Part shown: positions 33,701 through 41,989 of the stretch, piece by piece
Layout: each line of letters opens with the position of its first letter
Numbering within the stretch: position 1 is the first letter of the stretch
Assembly (NCBI GenBank): GCA_964406575.1
Contig: CAYOSH010000026.1
Coordinates: 1 to 55,436 of the forward strand
Length of the DNA: 55,436 nucleotides
Source of the DNA: WTAW01 sp964406575
GTDB lineage: Bacteria > Acidobacteriota > Aminicenantia > Aminicenantales > Aminicenantaceae
Direction of reading: 5' to 3'
The notes under the pieces: model-generated
What the model was told of the DNA's origin: nothing
What the model saw: the letters and a program-made list of their open reading frames with translations, nothing else
The model's database searches: none
Translations under genes and position numbers: made by a program

Positions 33701-34935
33701 CCCTGCTCGGAAGCCGTAATGTCCCTGCACTCGCCGCTGGAGCGAGCAGTGCCGGGTCCACCTCGGTCACAATCCCAGAGGATACAGCCTCAGGGAATTG
33801 GTATATCATGGCCAAAGCGGATGGGGAAGATGCTGTAATCGAGACATCAGAAACCAATAACACGTATGCCCGGTTGATCAAAGTGGGCACAGACCTGCGC
33901 ATCACATCCTTTTCGGTACCGGCAACAGCAGGTGCGGGGCAGAATATTTCGGTGACGGATACAACCAAAAACCAGGGAGGAGGACCCGCAGAACCGTCCA
34001 CAACCCAGTTCTACCTGTCGACAAACAGCAGCGTTGACGCTTCGGATATCCTGCTCGGAGGCCGCAGTGTCCCCGCACTGGCGGCCGGAGCGAGCAACTC
34101 AGGCACTACATCTATCATGATTCCTGTGGGGACTAACTCTGGCAGTTGGTATATCGTGGCCAAAGCTGACGGCGAAGATGTTGTGATCGAGACATCTGAG
34201 ACCAATAACACATATGCCCGGTTGATCAAAGTGGGCACAGACCTGCGCATCACATCCTTTTCGGTACCGGCAACAGCAGGTGCGGGGCAGAATATTTCGG
34301 TGACGGATACAACCAAAAACCAGGGAGGAGGACCCGCAGAACCATCCACAACCCAGTTCTACCTGTCGACAAACAGTAGCGTTGACGCTTCGGATATCCT
34401 GCTCGGAGGCCGCAGTGTCCCCGCACTGGCAGTGGGAGCGAGCAACTCCGGATCGACAACTCTCACAATCCCGGTGGGAACAGCCGCAGGCGGATGGTAC
34501 ATCGTTGCCAAAGCGGATGGCGAAGATGTTGTGATCGAGACTTCAGAAACCAACAACACGTATGCGCGGTTTATCAAGATCGGCCCAGACTTGCGTGTCT
34601 TAAACTTGTCGGCACCCCTATCAGTAAGTCCAGGACAAAGTATCTCTGTCACAGAAACAACCGAGAATCAAGGTGGAGGGTTTGCAGATCCCACCACAAC
34701 CCAGTTCTACCTATCGACCAACACATCACTCGATGCATCTGATATTCTGCTCGGAAGCCGCAGCATCCCGGCCCTCGCAGCCGGAGCGAGCAATAACGGG
34801 ATGACAACGGTCACGATTCCAGCGGACACGACTAGCGGGGCAAAGTACATTTTGGCTATAGCGGATGGCGAAGATGTTGTTGCCGAAGTCTATGAGACCA
34901 ACAACAAGTACGCACGGTATATCAAGATCAACTAG
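30781..34935 (+). CDS. Secreted S8 subtilisin-like peptidase with Calx-beta and seven CARDB repeats
   Basis: The 1384-residue product has a signal peptide (FVSILTIILLSIGGQTQ) and a propeptide-like region (30-150, GEKLAVIVELKEQ). The S8 domain has the Asp in VGSFDTGV (Asp188), His in YGHGTHTTG (His226) and Ser in MSGTSMAAPH (Ser395), so it should be active. A Calx-beta domain (about 461-570) is followed by seven CARDB domains of exactly 116 residues (573-1384), each opening with D(L/M)(R/S)I and ending near AxI. CARDB and Calx-beta domains are adhesion-type beta sandwiches, the latter usually calcium binding. The protein is probably surface attached or secreted. No sorting domain follows the last repeat. 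Confidence 0.92.
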   Translation: MFKKLFVSILTIILLSIGGQTQTDQIHPDLELKLQKLKKGEKLAVIVELKEQVKLNELVSMMSVADRRQKTRAVVHALQNLAEKHQEPLRTYLKKQTASGAAKHVIPYWIFNGFAVTATEPVIRHMAALSDVREIRLDSIIPMPSPTPTAAEPSAGASEWNIGIIRAPEVWDLNPAYNGSGAVVGSFDTGVTLSHPDLYSRYRGNHQISWFDPYNEHATPYDFYGHGTHTTGTMVGGNAGGSYIGVAPGAKWIAAKGFNDDGVGEASAFHQIFQWFLAPGGDPDNAPDVVNCSWAFADPGCDLEFEADIQACRAAGIFPSFSSGNDGPAPGSVRSPAAYPISFAVGATDPSDQVVYFTGRGPSPCDGSIKPNISAPGDGIISAYLFDYAIMSGTSMAAPHVSGAVAVLRSINPNLSVEQLEAALNLGAKDISAPGPDNDSGAGRMDLFVSAQIAILGPDFPVVKAIATEPVATEAGPTPGTITISRTGNTSDDLEVEFTISGSAISGEDYIPIPESVTIPSGSESATLQITPIDDLLAEWDETVTITIISDSAYIVSGSNTATITIQSDELISDLRISSMTAPITGGAGQTIIITETTMNQGEGSADPSTTQFYFSTNSSFDATDTLIGSRSVPVLASGASDRQSTTLTIPASTEIGGLYILAKADGEEVVVETSENNNIYARYISIGPDMRIINLSAPISTGPGQNISVTETTKNNGGGDADPTLTQFYLSLNSSLDESDTPLGSRNIPALASGASDSGSTTVMIPEDAAVGNWYLLAMADSEEVVIETSEGNNTYARTIKIGADMRISSLSVPSTAGPGESINVTDTTMNQGGAAAEPSMTHFYLSTNSSFDASDTLLGSRNIPALAAGASSAGSTTITLPGDSIAGSCYIIAKADGEDVVAETTESNNTYARLIKIGTDLSITTMSIPTTAGPGQNITVTETTKNQGGAAADPSTTQFYLSTNSSIDASDTLLGSRNVPALAAGASSAGSTSVTIPEDTASGNWYIMAKADGEDAVIETSETNNTYARLIKVGTDLRITSFSVPATAGAGQNISVTDTTKNQGGGPAEPSTTQFYLSTNSSVDASDILLGGRSVPALAAGASNSGTTSIMIPVGTNSGSWYIVAKADGEDVVIETSETNNTYARLIKVGTDLRITSFSVPATAGAGQNISVTDTTKNQGGGPAEPSTTQFYLSTNSSVDASDILLGGRSVPALAVGASNSGSTTLTIPVGTAAGGWYIVAKADGEDVVIETSETNNTYARFIKIGPDLRVLNLSAPLSVSPGQSISVTETTENQGGGFADPTTTQFYLSTNTSLDASDILLGSRSIPALAAGASNNGMTTVTIPADTTSGAKYILAIADGEDVVAEVYETNNKYARYIKIN
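32500..34935 (+). repeat. Seven tandem 348-bp CARDB-coding repeats
   Basis: Repeat boundaries measured at the GAC/GAT codon of the D(L/M)R motif are 32500, 32848, 33196, 33544, 33892, 34240 and 34588. Every spacing is 348 bp and the last unit ends at the stop codon, so no insertion or deletion has accumulated. Units 5 and 6 differ at only two bases over about the first 190 nt. The others are more diverged. Confidence 0.95.
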
Positions 34936-34956
34936 ATGTTCACAACCGAATAGATC

Positions 34957-34994
34957 GGGGGACAGCATACTGAATAGAACGGGGGACAGCATAC
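34957..34994 (+). repeat. GGGGGACAG motif, two copies
   Basis: GGGGGACAGCATAC occurs at 34957-34970 and again at 34981-34994, 24 bp apart, directly after the subtilase stop codon. Related copies are at 35362, 41838, 41919 and 52191. The short, GC-rich head and the recurring AGCATAC tail resemble REP-type intergenic repeats spread by RAYT transposases. No such transposase is in the window. Confidence 0.65.
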
Positions 34995-35082
34995 AGAAAA
35001 AACGGCATCACTAAAACAGCACGGGAAGAGCTCGTGCTCAGAATCCAGAGATAAAAAGATAGGAAAGATTCAGAATCTAAAT

Positions 35083-35211
35083 CTATTTCAACTTGCGTTT
35101 GTCAGTGTAATCTTGATCTTTGTGAAGATGGTTTCGCTCTTTTTTTTTGATTTTTATGACAAGGCCTTTCTTTTTCTTCGTTTTATTACTTTCAATGATC
35201 GAATTAAACAT
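35083..35211 (-). CDS. Possible small lysine-rich protein (42 aa)
   Basis: The frame opens at ATG 35211, 5 nt after an AAAAGGGG run, and reads MFNSIIESNKTKKKKG followed by LVIKIKKKERNHLHKDQDY and TDKRKLK. It has 15 lysines or more in 42 residues and no hydrophobic segment. It could be a nucleic-acid-binding small protein or chance coding in an A-rich stretch. The intergenic location, Shine-Dalgarno-like run and absence of overlap with any gene are the supporting facts; no homolog can be named. Confidence 0.35.
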   Translation of the reverse strand: MFNSIIESNKTKKKKGLVIKIKKKERNHLHKDQDYTDKRKLK

Positions 35212-35361
35212 AGTTTTCCCCTTTTCGACTTTTCATGAAATATCACTTGGCGGATTCTCTCTACAATGATGAAGCCACGGATCTCAATAGAGTGATTATT
35301 ATCCTATTCCATCGAAAATCTGGTCAATAGCCATAAGAGATGAATTGAGGGGTGATATTAC

Positions 35362-35375
35362 GTATGCTGTCCCCC
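35362..35375 (-). repeat. GGGGGACAG motif, inverted copy
   Basis: GTATGCTGTCCCCC is the reverse complement of the motif at 34957-34970. It faces those copies across about 370 bp of the same intergenic gap, with the small ORF between them. Confidence 0.6.
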
Positions 35376-35465
35376 GAATATAAATCGATGAATTCAGGAG
35401 TGAATTTTTTCATCCATACCGCAGAGAAGGCCACCCAACCAAATAATCCCAAACTAGCTGAATAG

Positions 35466-35506
35466 TTGACACGTCCCCTTTTTCCTTGATATCCTTCTTT
35501 CAGTCT
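35466..35506 (+). promoter_or_regulatory. Conserved upstream box of kinase 2
   Basis: TTGACA (35466-35471) is followed after 16-17 nt by GATATCC and then CTTCTTTCAGTC. The string CCTTGATATCCTTCT(T/G)TCAGTC is shared with the kinase 3 leader at 38685-38706. A -35/-10 pair with a conserved start-site region is the simplest reading. Confidence 0.5.
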
Positions 35507-35524
35507 AATCGAAGGGGAAGACCC

Positions 35525-38500
35525 ATGGCCATAAAGTGCCCTAAATGCCAGGCAGAGAATCCCGAGACCCAAAAATTCTGTGGCGAGTGCGCCACACCTC
35601 TCCGGCCTTCTAAAGAGGTTGAAGTGACAGAAACGATCGAAGCCCCCAAAGAAGAGCTCACACGGGGCTCCACACTCGCCCATCGATACGAGATCATCGA
35701 AGAATTAGGGAAAGGGGGGATGGGACGCGTCTATCGGGTTGAAGATACGAAGCTCAAGCAAGAAGTGGCGCTCAAACTCATCAAACCGGAGATTTCATCA
35801 GATAAAAAGACCATCGAAAGATTCAGGAACGAGCTGAAGATCGCGCGGAACATCCGCCACAAAAATGTGTGCGGGATGTTCGATTTGGGTGAAGCAGAAG
35901 GAGCACGTTTTATTACAATGGAGTATGTCTCCGGCGAGGATCTCAAGAGCTTTATTCGAAGAGCGGCCCCCCTCAGCACATCAAGAACCATTTCCATAGC
36001 CAAACAGGTATGCGAGGGCCTTTCTGAAGCCCACAGGCTAGGAGTTGTCCATCGCGACCTCAAACCCAGCAACATCATGATCGACAAGGACGGGAATGTG
36101 CGGATCATGGACTTTGGTATAGCCCGCTCTCTCAAAGAAAAGGGGATCACCGGTGCAGGCGTTATGATCGGCACACCGGAGTACATGAGTCCTGAACAGG
36201 TGGAAGGAAAAGAAGTGGACCAGAGAACGGATATTTATTCTCTGGGCGTCATTCTCTATGAGATGTTGACAGGCCGGGTTCCTTTCGAAGGGGATACGGC
36301 GCTCTCCATAGCTGTCAAGCACAAGACAGAAAAGCCTAAAGATCCAAGAGAGCTCAATTCACAAATTTCTGAGGATATCAGTTTCATCATCCTGAAATGT
36401 CTGGAGAAGGATAAGGACAAACGATACCAGAGCGCAGGTGAAGTCCGCGCCGCACTCGAAAACATCGCAAAGGGACTTCCGACCACAGAGCACATCATTC
36501 CCGAGAGAAAACCTCTCACCTCCCGCGAGATCACTGTCCAATTGAGCCTCAAAAAGGTTTTTATTCCGGCTTTGATATTTATCGGTGTCATTATTATCGG
36601 ATTGATCCTCTGGAAAGTTCTTCCCAGTCAAAAAACGCTTCCTCAACAGCCTTCAGACAAGCCCTCGCTGGCCATCCTCTATTTTGAAAACAACACCGGA
36701 GACGACACCCGGGATCACTGGAGGAAAGGACTCGCGGAATTGCTGATCACAGATCTCAGCCAGTCGAAATATTTCAGGGTTTTAAGCGGAGACAGAGTCT
36801 ATGATATCCTCAGAGAAATGGACCTGCTGGATGCTAAAAGTTATTCTTCGAGTGATCTGGAGGGGATCGCCTCACGCGGAGGGGCGAGATATATTTTGCG
36901 GGGTGGATACACAAGGGCTGCAGACACGTTCCGGATCAACATCAACCTCCAGGATATGGAAACGGGGGAATCCATCGGCTCGGAGACTGTTACAGGCCAG
37001 GGGGAAGGAAGTTTTTATCCATTGATCGATGAGCTGACAAGGCGGATCAAGGGAAATTTCCGACTGAGCGACCAGGCGATTGCTGCTGATATAGATAAGG
37101 AAGTGGGAAGGATTACCTCTAGCTCTCCGGAAGCATACAGATATTACAGTGAAGCCAGAAAGTATCATCTCAGAGGTGAAAATCGGGAGGCCATCCAACT
37201 CTACGAGAAAGCCGTCTCCATCGATCCTGAATTTGCCATGGCTTACAGGGGTATGGCAGCTGCCTATAGCAATATTTTCGATTATGAAAAATCCGGAGCA
37301 TTTATCCAGAAGGCCTTAGAACTGAGCGACAGAATATCAGATAGAGAGCGCTATCAGATAGAGGGGCAGTTCTATTTCCAGTCGGAAAGAACATATGATC
37401 GAGCCATCGAAGCATTCAATAATCTGATCGGTCTATACCCGGACGATCAATTAGGCAATAGCTACTTGGGAAATATTTATTTCGACACAGAACAGTGGGA
37501 TAGGGCTATCGAAAAATATAAAATCTGTGTCGGATTACACAAGGACATTCTGAATTGTAAGAACCTGACAAGTGCATACCAAGCCGCCGGTCTGTATGAT
37601 AACGCGAGGCAGGTCTGGACAGATTATCTCCGAACAGAGCCGGATACGGCCCAGGCCCATGTTGATCTGGGCTATAATTATTTGAACCAGGGCAATTACA
37701 AGCTCGCTTTAGAGGAAGCGGACAAAGCCTTTTTGCTCAATCCGAGCTACCGTAACATTTTTAATCTGAGAGGAGACGCCTATTTTCTAAGCGGAGAATT
37801 CGCTAAAGCGGAAGAAGAATTCCTCAAAATCCTCGAGTTGAGCGGAGATAGATCTACCCATTTATTCCCTAAATTCAGGCTGGCGTCTCTTTATCTTGCC
37901 CAGGGAAAAATTGAGCGAGGAAAAAGAGAGCTGGAGCAGGTGATGAGTCATGCTACAGAGCTCGATCTCAAGGCCTGGCAAGCGGGCTCCTTATCTTACC
38001 ATAGCTTTCTGGTCAGTCTGAAAGACATGAAGGCGGCGATCGAAGAATCAAAAAAATCTTTGATCCTGTATCAAGAGCTAGACGATCTTTATTGGCAAAG
38101 ATCTGAGATGTACATGGAAGGAACTTATTTTGTCAGTATGAGGTCGATCGATAAAGCCCAAAGGATATCGAATGAGCTCAAAGAGATGGTCGAAAAGGGA
38201 TTGAATAAAAAAGCCATGAGATATTATTATAGCTTAGAAGGAGCTATCGAGCTCGAGAATGATAACTATGCAAGAGCCATCGAACATTTTAAAAAAGCGA
38301 TCTCTTTGTTGAAGTTTCAATCCGAGATATTCGATGAGCACATTTTGTTCATGGAACCTTTAGCCCGGGCTTATTACAGGTCAGGAGACTTGGACAAGGC
38401 CCGCGAAGAATATGAGAAGATCACCTCCCTCACAACGGGTCGAATGATCGCTGGCAACCTTTATGCCACGAGTTTCTATATGCGCGGTAAGATCTACGAA

Positions 38501-38629
38501 CAGCAGGACAACACACACAAAGCCATCGAAAGCTACGAGAAATTCCTCGACCTGTGGAATAATGCGGATCCGGGATTGTCCGAAGTTGAGGACGCAAGGA
38601 AGAGGCTCAAAGAACTGAGAAGCCAATAA
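35525..38629 (+). CDS. Zinc-ribbon Ser/Thr kinase with FlgO-like domain and TPR repeats (kinase 2)
   Basis: The start at 35525 (MAIKCPKCQ) is chosen because GAAGGGGA precedes it and the zinc ribbon CPKCQAENPETQKFCGEC begins at once; the frame from 35486 crosses the conserved promoter box. The 1034-residue product has the ribbon, a kinase domain (about 55-315) with GKGGMGRV, HRDLKPSN (near 176), DFGIA and GTPEYMSPEQ, then a membrane segment (345-364, FIPALIFIGVIIIGLILW). The outer part has a TolB/FlgO-type domain (PSLAILYFENNTGDDTRDHW), with about ten TPR-like units from residue 540. It is adjacent to and the same length as kinase 3, pointing to tandem duplication. Confidence 0.9.
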   Translation: MAIKCPKCQAENPETQKFCGECATPLRPSKEVEVTETIEAPKEELTRGSTLAHRYEIIEELGKGGMGRVYRVEDTKLKQEVALKLIKPEISSDKKTIERFRNELKIARNIRHKNVCGMFDLGEAEGARFITMEYVSGEDLKSFIRRAAPLSTSRTISIAKQVCEGLSEAHRLGVVHRDLKPSNIMIDKDGNVRIMDFGIARSLKEKGITGAGVMIGTPEYMSPEQVEGKEVDQRTDIYSLGVILYEMLTGRVPFEGDTALSIAVKHKTEKPKDPRELNSQISEDISFIILKCLEKDKDKRYQSAGEVRAALENIAKGLPTTEHIIPERKPLTSREITVQLSLKKVFIPALIFIGVIIIGLILWKVLPSQKTLPQQPSDKPSLAILYFENNTGDDTRDHWRKGLAELLITDLSQSKYFRVLSGDRVYDILREMDLLDAKSYSSSDLEGIASRGGARYILRGGYTRAADTFRININLQDMETGESIGSETVTGQGEGSFYPLIDELTRRIKGNFRLSDQAIAADIDKEVGRITSSSPEAYRYYSEARKYHLRGENREAIQLYEKAVSIDPEFAMAYRGMAAAYSNIFDYEKSGAFIQKALELSDRISDRERYQIEGQFYFQSERTYDRAIEAFNNLIGLYPDDQLGNSYLGNIYFDTEQWDRAIEKYKICVGLHKDILNCKNLTSAYQAAGLYDNARQVWTDYLRTEPDTAQAHVDLGYNYLNQGNYKLALEEADKAFLLNPSYRNIFNLRGDAYFLSGEFAKAEEEFLKILELSGDRSTHLFPKFRLASLYLAQGKIERGKRELEQVMSHATELDLKAWQAGSLSYHSFLVSLKDMKAAIEESKKSLILYQELDDLYWQRSEMYMEGTYFVSMRSIDKAQRISNELKEMVEKGLNKKAMRYYYSLEGAIELENDNYARAIEHFKKAISLLKFQSEIFDEHILFMEPLARAYYRSGDLDKAREEYEKITSLTTGRMIAGNLYATSFYMRGKIYEQQDNTHKAIESYEKFLDLWNNADPGLSEVEDARKRLKELRSQ

Positions 38630-38667
38630 TCCTGAATTCAATCCAAAATTATCCGGCTTTATTTAAT

Positions 38668-38706
38668 TTGACTCTCTCATCGTTCCTTGATATCCTTCTG
38701 TCAGTC
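38668..38706 (+). promoter_or_regulatory. Conserved upstream box of kinase 3
   Basis: TTGACT (38668-38673) with GATATCC at 38689-38695 mirrors the kinase 2 leader, and CCTTGATATCCTTCTGTCAGTC (38685-38706) differs from it at one position. Both boxes lie about 20-40 bp before the start codon. Conservation outside the coding region suggests a shared promoter or regulator site. Confidence 0.5.
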
Positions 38707-38724
38707 AAATTTGAGGGGAAAATT

Positions 38725-41700
38725 ATGGCCATAAAGTGCCCCAAATGCCAAACTGACAATCCGGATACGCTAAAGTTCTGTGGGGAGTGTGGGACTCAAC
38801 TCCCCTTCTCAGAGGATATTGGTGTGACGGCAACAATGGAAGCGCCGAGAGAAGAATTAACCACTGGGTCCACCTTCGCCGGAAGATATCAAATCATCGA
38901 GGAGCTGGGGAAAGGCGGTATGGGAAAAGTCTACAAGGTCCACGATACGGAGATTAAAGAAAAGGTTGCCCTTAAGCTTATAAAACCTGAAATCTCTGTG
39001 AATAAAAAAACGATCGAGCGTTTCCAGAACGAGCTAAAATTCGCCCGCAAAATCAGCCATAGAAATGTCTGCCGCATGTATGACTTGAACAAAGAAGCAG
39101 GCTCCTATTTCATCACTATGGAATTTGTGTCCGGAGAGGACTTGAAAAGCTTCATCCGAAGATCGGGGCGCTTAACTGTAAGCAAGGGGATCGATATTGC
39201 CAAACAGATCTGCGAAGGACTGGACGAGGCACATCGGCTCGGCGTCATTCATCGCGACCTAAAGCCAGGCAATATCATGATAGACAATGACGGTAATGCG
39301 CGAATCATGGACTTTGGTATTGCCAGATCAGTTGAGGGGAAAGGAATCACTGGAGCAGGAGTCATGATTGGCACTCCCGAATACATGTCTCCGGAACAAG
39401 TGGAAGGAAAAGATGTCGACCAGCTTTCCGACATCTATTCATTGGGTGTCATTCTCTACGAAATGCTCACAGGAAGAGTCCCCTTTGAGGGAGAGACGGC
39501 ATTAAACATAGCCGTCAGACAAAAGACCGAAACGCCAAGAAATCCCAGAGAATATAATGAACAGATCTCTGAGGACCTGAATAGTGTAATCCTCAAATGC
39601 CTCGAAAAGGATAAGGATAAAAGATATCAGAGCGCCAGCGAACTTCGTTCTGAACTCTTAAAAATTGAAAGTGGTCTCCCAACAACTGAAAAAGTGAGAC
39701 CCCCAAAAAAACCTCTGACTTCTCGAGAGATTACCGTAACGTTCGGATTAAAAAAATTGATCGTTCCTGCTTTTGTTGCGTTAGGAGTGGCCGCAATCGC
39801 AATCATTATCTGGCAATTCCTTCCTCAAAAGAGAACCATCCCCATTCCAACAGATAAACCTTCACTGGCGGTGATGTATTTTGAGAACAATACCGGCGAT
39901 GAAAACCTGGATCATTACAGGAAGGCTATTTCCGATCTGTTGATCACCGACCTTTCCCAATCCCAGCATCTCAGAGTTCTGAGCGGATCGAAACTCTACA
40001 ATATTCTTAAAGAACTGAATCTGCTGGAGGAAAAAAGCTACTCCTCAGACGATTTAGAGGAAGTCGCTGCTCGAGGAGGAGTCGAGCATATTTTATTGGG
40101 AAGTTACACCAAGGCAGGAGATACGTTCAGGATCAATCTTAATCTCCAGGACGCGAGCACATCAGAGCTTGAGGCATCTGAAACAGTAGAAGGGATGGGC
40201 GAAGAGAGCATCTTTTCGATGGTGGACGACTTGACACATAAGATCAAAACGAATTTCAAGCTGAGTCAAGAGCAGATCAACACAGATATCGATAAAGATG
40301 TGAGGCAGATCACAACAAGCTCTCCGGAAGCCTATAAATACTACATCGAAGGTTCGGAATATTTCGACAATGTCAATTTTATGCAAGCTATCGAGTCCTA
40401 TAAAAAGGCTATCGGTATCGATCCTGAATTTGCCACAGCCTACCGCTCCATGGCAATGGCTTATAATAATATGGGATTTTTCTCTGAAGGGCGCAAATAT
40501 GTCCGGAAGGCTTTTGAATACAGCAATCGCATATCGGACCGTGAGCGATACCGGAACGAAGCCGAATACTACAGCCTCTCTGAGCGGACCAGCGATAAAG
40601 CTATCGAAGCCTTCCTCAAACTCCTGGAGCTTTATCCGGATGATAGTGCAGGAAGAAATAATCTAGGCGGGTTATACCATGAGTTAGAGCAATGGGATAA
40701 AGCCATTGAGCTGCTTGAACTGGCTATCCAAAAATATAAAGACGATACTTTTCAGCCATACATTAATCTTGCCCAAGATTACATGGCAAAAGGATTGTAT
40801 GAGAAAGCAAAAGAGACTTTAGAGTCTTACATCAATGAAATTTCAGACAATTCATTTATTCATTTTCAATTATCTCAAGTTTACACAATTCAGCGAGCTT
40901 ATAAAAATGCCTTAGATGAAATCAACAAAAGTATCAGTCTGAATCCTGATTTTCCATTCGGCTATCTTTATAGAGGATTCATCTTTCAATGTGAGAGCGA
41001 GTGGGCCAATGCTGAGAAGGATTACAATCGGCTTTTGAGCTCCAACCTGCCCTCCGCAGAGCTTGCAGGGAATGAGGGATTAGTGATTTTAAACATCAGC
41101 CGGGGTAGTTTTGAACAAGCCAAACGCCGGGCAAACCAGGGAATTGAGCTGGCAGGAGAGTTAAAACAGACAGATTGGGAGACATGGCTCAGATTGTCAT
41201 TATCATATGTGTATTACAGAACTGGGGATTTCAAAAAGGCGTTGAACGAGATCGAAAAAGCACTGAACATTGCTGTGGAGATGGAAGATTTTAGCAGTCA
41301 GAGGAGCGCTTTAGTGTTAAAAGGGATTTGTTGCGTACACAGTGATCGAGTTGATGAGGCCCACAAAACCGCTGAACAACTTGATGCGCTCATCCAAGAG
41401 GGCTCGAATAGAAAAGCCGTCAGATTATCCCACCTTTTAAAAGGCGTGATAGAGAATAAAAAGGGGAATTCATCTTTGGTTATCGAGCTTTTGAGTAAGG
41501 CCACAGCCCTGTTGCCTTATGAATATGACTTTTCAAATAAGCACGCATTATTTCTCGACAATTTGGCCGAAGCCTACTACAGCACGGGGAATTTAGAAAA
41601 AACTCTAGAGACGTATGAAAAAATCACTCTCCTGACATTGAGCAGGATCCAATTCGGGGATATTTATGTCAAAAGTTTTTATAGGCTCGGAAAGATAAAC

Positions 41701-41829
41701 GAAGAGATGGGCGACACAGCGAAGGCCATAGAAAACTACGAAAAATTCCTCGATCTGTGGGAGGATGCGGATCCGGGAATAGTTGAGGTTGATGATGCGA
41801 AGTCGAGGCTTGCGGAGCTGAAGAATTGA
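38725..41829 (+). CDS. Zinc-ribbon Ser/Thr kinase with FlgO-like domain and TPR repeats (kinase 3)
   Basis: The start at 38725 (MAIKCPKCQTDN) follows GAGGGGA. The 1034-residue product repeats the kinase 2 plan: ribbon (CPKC, CGEC), kinase with GKGGMGKV, HRDLKPGN, DFGIA and GTPEYMSPEQ, membrane segment (LIVPAFVALGVAAIAIIIW, near 350-370), TolB/FlgO-type domain (PSLAVMYFENNTGDENLDHY) and TPR-like tail. The TPR tail is the more diverged part, while kinase and promoter are close. The two genes probably arose by duplication and now differ in what the outer TPR part senses or binds. Followed by two GGGGGACAG motifs. Confidence 0.9.
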   Translation: MAIKCPKCQTDNPDTLKFCGECGTQLPFSEDIGVTATMEAPREELTTGSTFAGRYQIIEELGKGGMGKVYKVHDTEIKEKVALKLIKPEISVNKKTIERFQNELKFARKISHRNVCRMYDLNKEAGSYFITMEFVSGEDLKSFIRRSGRLTVSKGIDIAKQICEGLDEAHRLGVIHRDLKPGNIMIDNDGNARIMDFGIARSVEGKGITGAGVMIGTPEYMSPEQVEGKDVDQLSDIYSLGVILYEMLTGRVPFEGETALNIAVRQKTETPRNPREYNEQISEDLNSVILKCLEKDKDKRYQSASELRSELLKIESGLPTTEKVRPPKKPLTSREITVTFGLKKLIVPAFVALGVAAIAIIIWQFLPQKRTIPIPTDKPSLAVMYFENNTGDENLDHYRKAISDLLITDLSQSQHLRVLSGSKLYNILKELNLLEEKSYSSDDLEEVAARGGVEHILLGSYTKAGDTFRINLNLQDASTSELEASETVEGMGEESIFSMVDDLTHKIKTNFKLSQEQINTDIDKDVRQITTSSPEAYKYYIEGSEYFDNVNFMQAIESYKKAIGIDPEFATAYRSMAMAYNNMGFFSEGRKYVRKAFEYSNRISDRERYRNEAEYYSLSERTSDKAIEAFLKLLELYPDDSAGRNNLGGLYHELEQWDKAIELLELAIQKYKDDTFQPYINLAQDYMAKGLYEKAKETLESYINEISDNSFIHFQLSQVYTIQRAYKNALDEINKSISLNPDFPFGYLYRGFIFQCESEWANAEKDYNRLLSSNLPSAELAGNEGLVILNISRGSFEQAKRRANQGIELAGELKQTDWETWLRLSLSYVYYRTGDFKKALNEIEKALNIAVEMEDFSSQRSALVLKGICCVHSDRVDEAHKTAEQLDALIQEGSNRKAVRLSHLLKGVIENKKGNSSLVIELLSKATALLPYEYDFSNKHALFLDNLAEAYYSTGNLEKTLETYEKITLLTLSRIQFGDIYVKSFYRLGKINEEMGDTAKAIENYEKFLDLWEDADPGIVEVDDAKSRLAELKN

Positions 41830-41837
41830 CATAGTTC

Positions 41838-41932
41838 GGGGGACAGTATACTTAATTCAGTTCGAGATAAAGAAAAGGCAGCGCTTAAAAATTGAGATGG
41901 TTCAGGAGCTAGATAGAAGGGGGACAGCGTAC
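41838..41932 (+). repeat. GGGGGACAG motif, two copies after kinase 3
   Basis: GGGGGACAGTATAC (41838-41851) and GGGGGACAGCGTAC (41919-41932) lie within 110 bp of the kinase 3 stop codon. Each differs from the 34957 form at one base. The spacing of about 80 bp and the direct orientation resemble a REP doublet. Confidence 0.6.
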
Positions 41933-41989
41933 TCAAATCAGATCGGTTGACAGGATTTCGGAGGCTTAGATTAGGAAATTTCTCTATCT

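Larger units (their letters stand above)
34936..35524. other. Long intergenic region with REP-like motifs and a small ORF
   Basis: This 589-bp gap carries GGGGGACAGCATAC at 34957-34970 and, with one difference in context, at 34981-34994. The inverted form GTATGCTGTCCCCC is at 35362-35375. AGCACG...CGTGCT (35019-35040) can form a small hairpin. A minus-strand small ORF lies at 35083-35211, and a promoter-like box precedes kinase 2. Confidence 0.5.

Noticed and set aside
31057..34652. Long minus-strand open frames across the subtilase gene
   Set aside because: They are antisense shadows of the repeated CARDB and S8 coding sequence; they repeat with the same 348-bp period and have no ribosome-binding sites or recognisable domains.
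32500..34935. Possible CRISPR or VNTR locus suggested by the regular 348-bp spacing
   Set aside because: The units are far too long for CRISPR repeats, contain no unrelated spacers and translate to CARDB domains in one frame.
35362..35480. IS element remnant between the inverted motif and kinase 2
   Set aside because: No transposase frame or terminal repeats can be seen in the 120 bp; GACACGTCCCC near 35468 may be another REP variant but could be chance.
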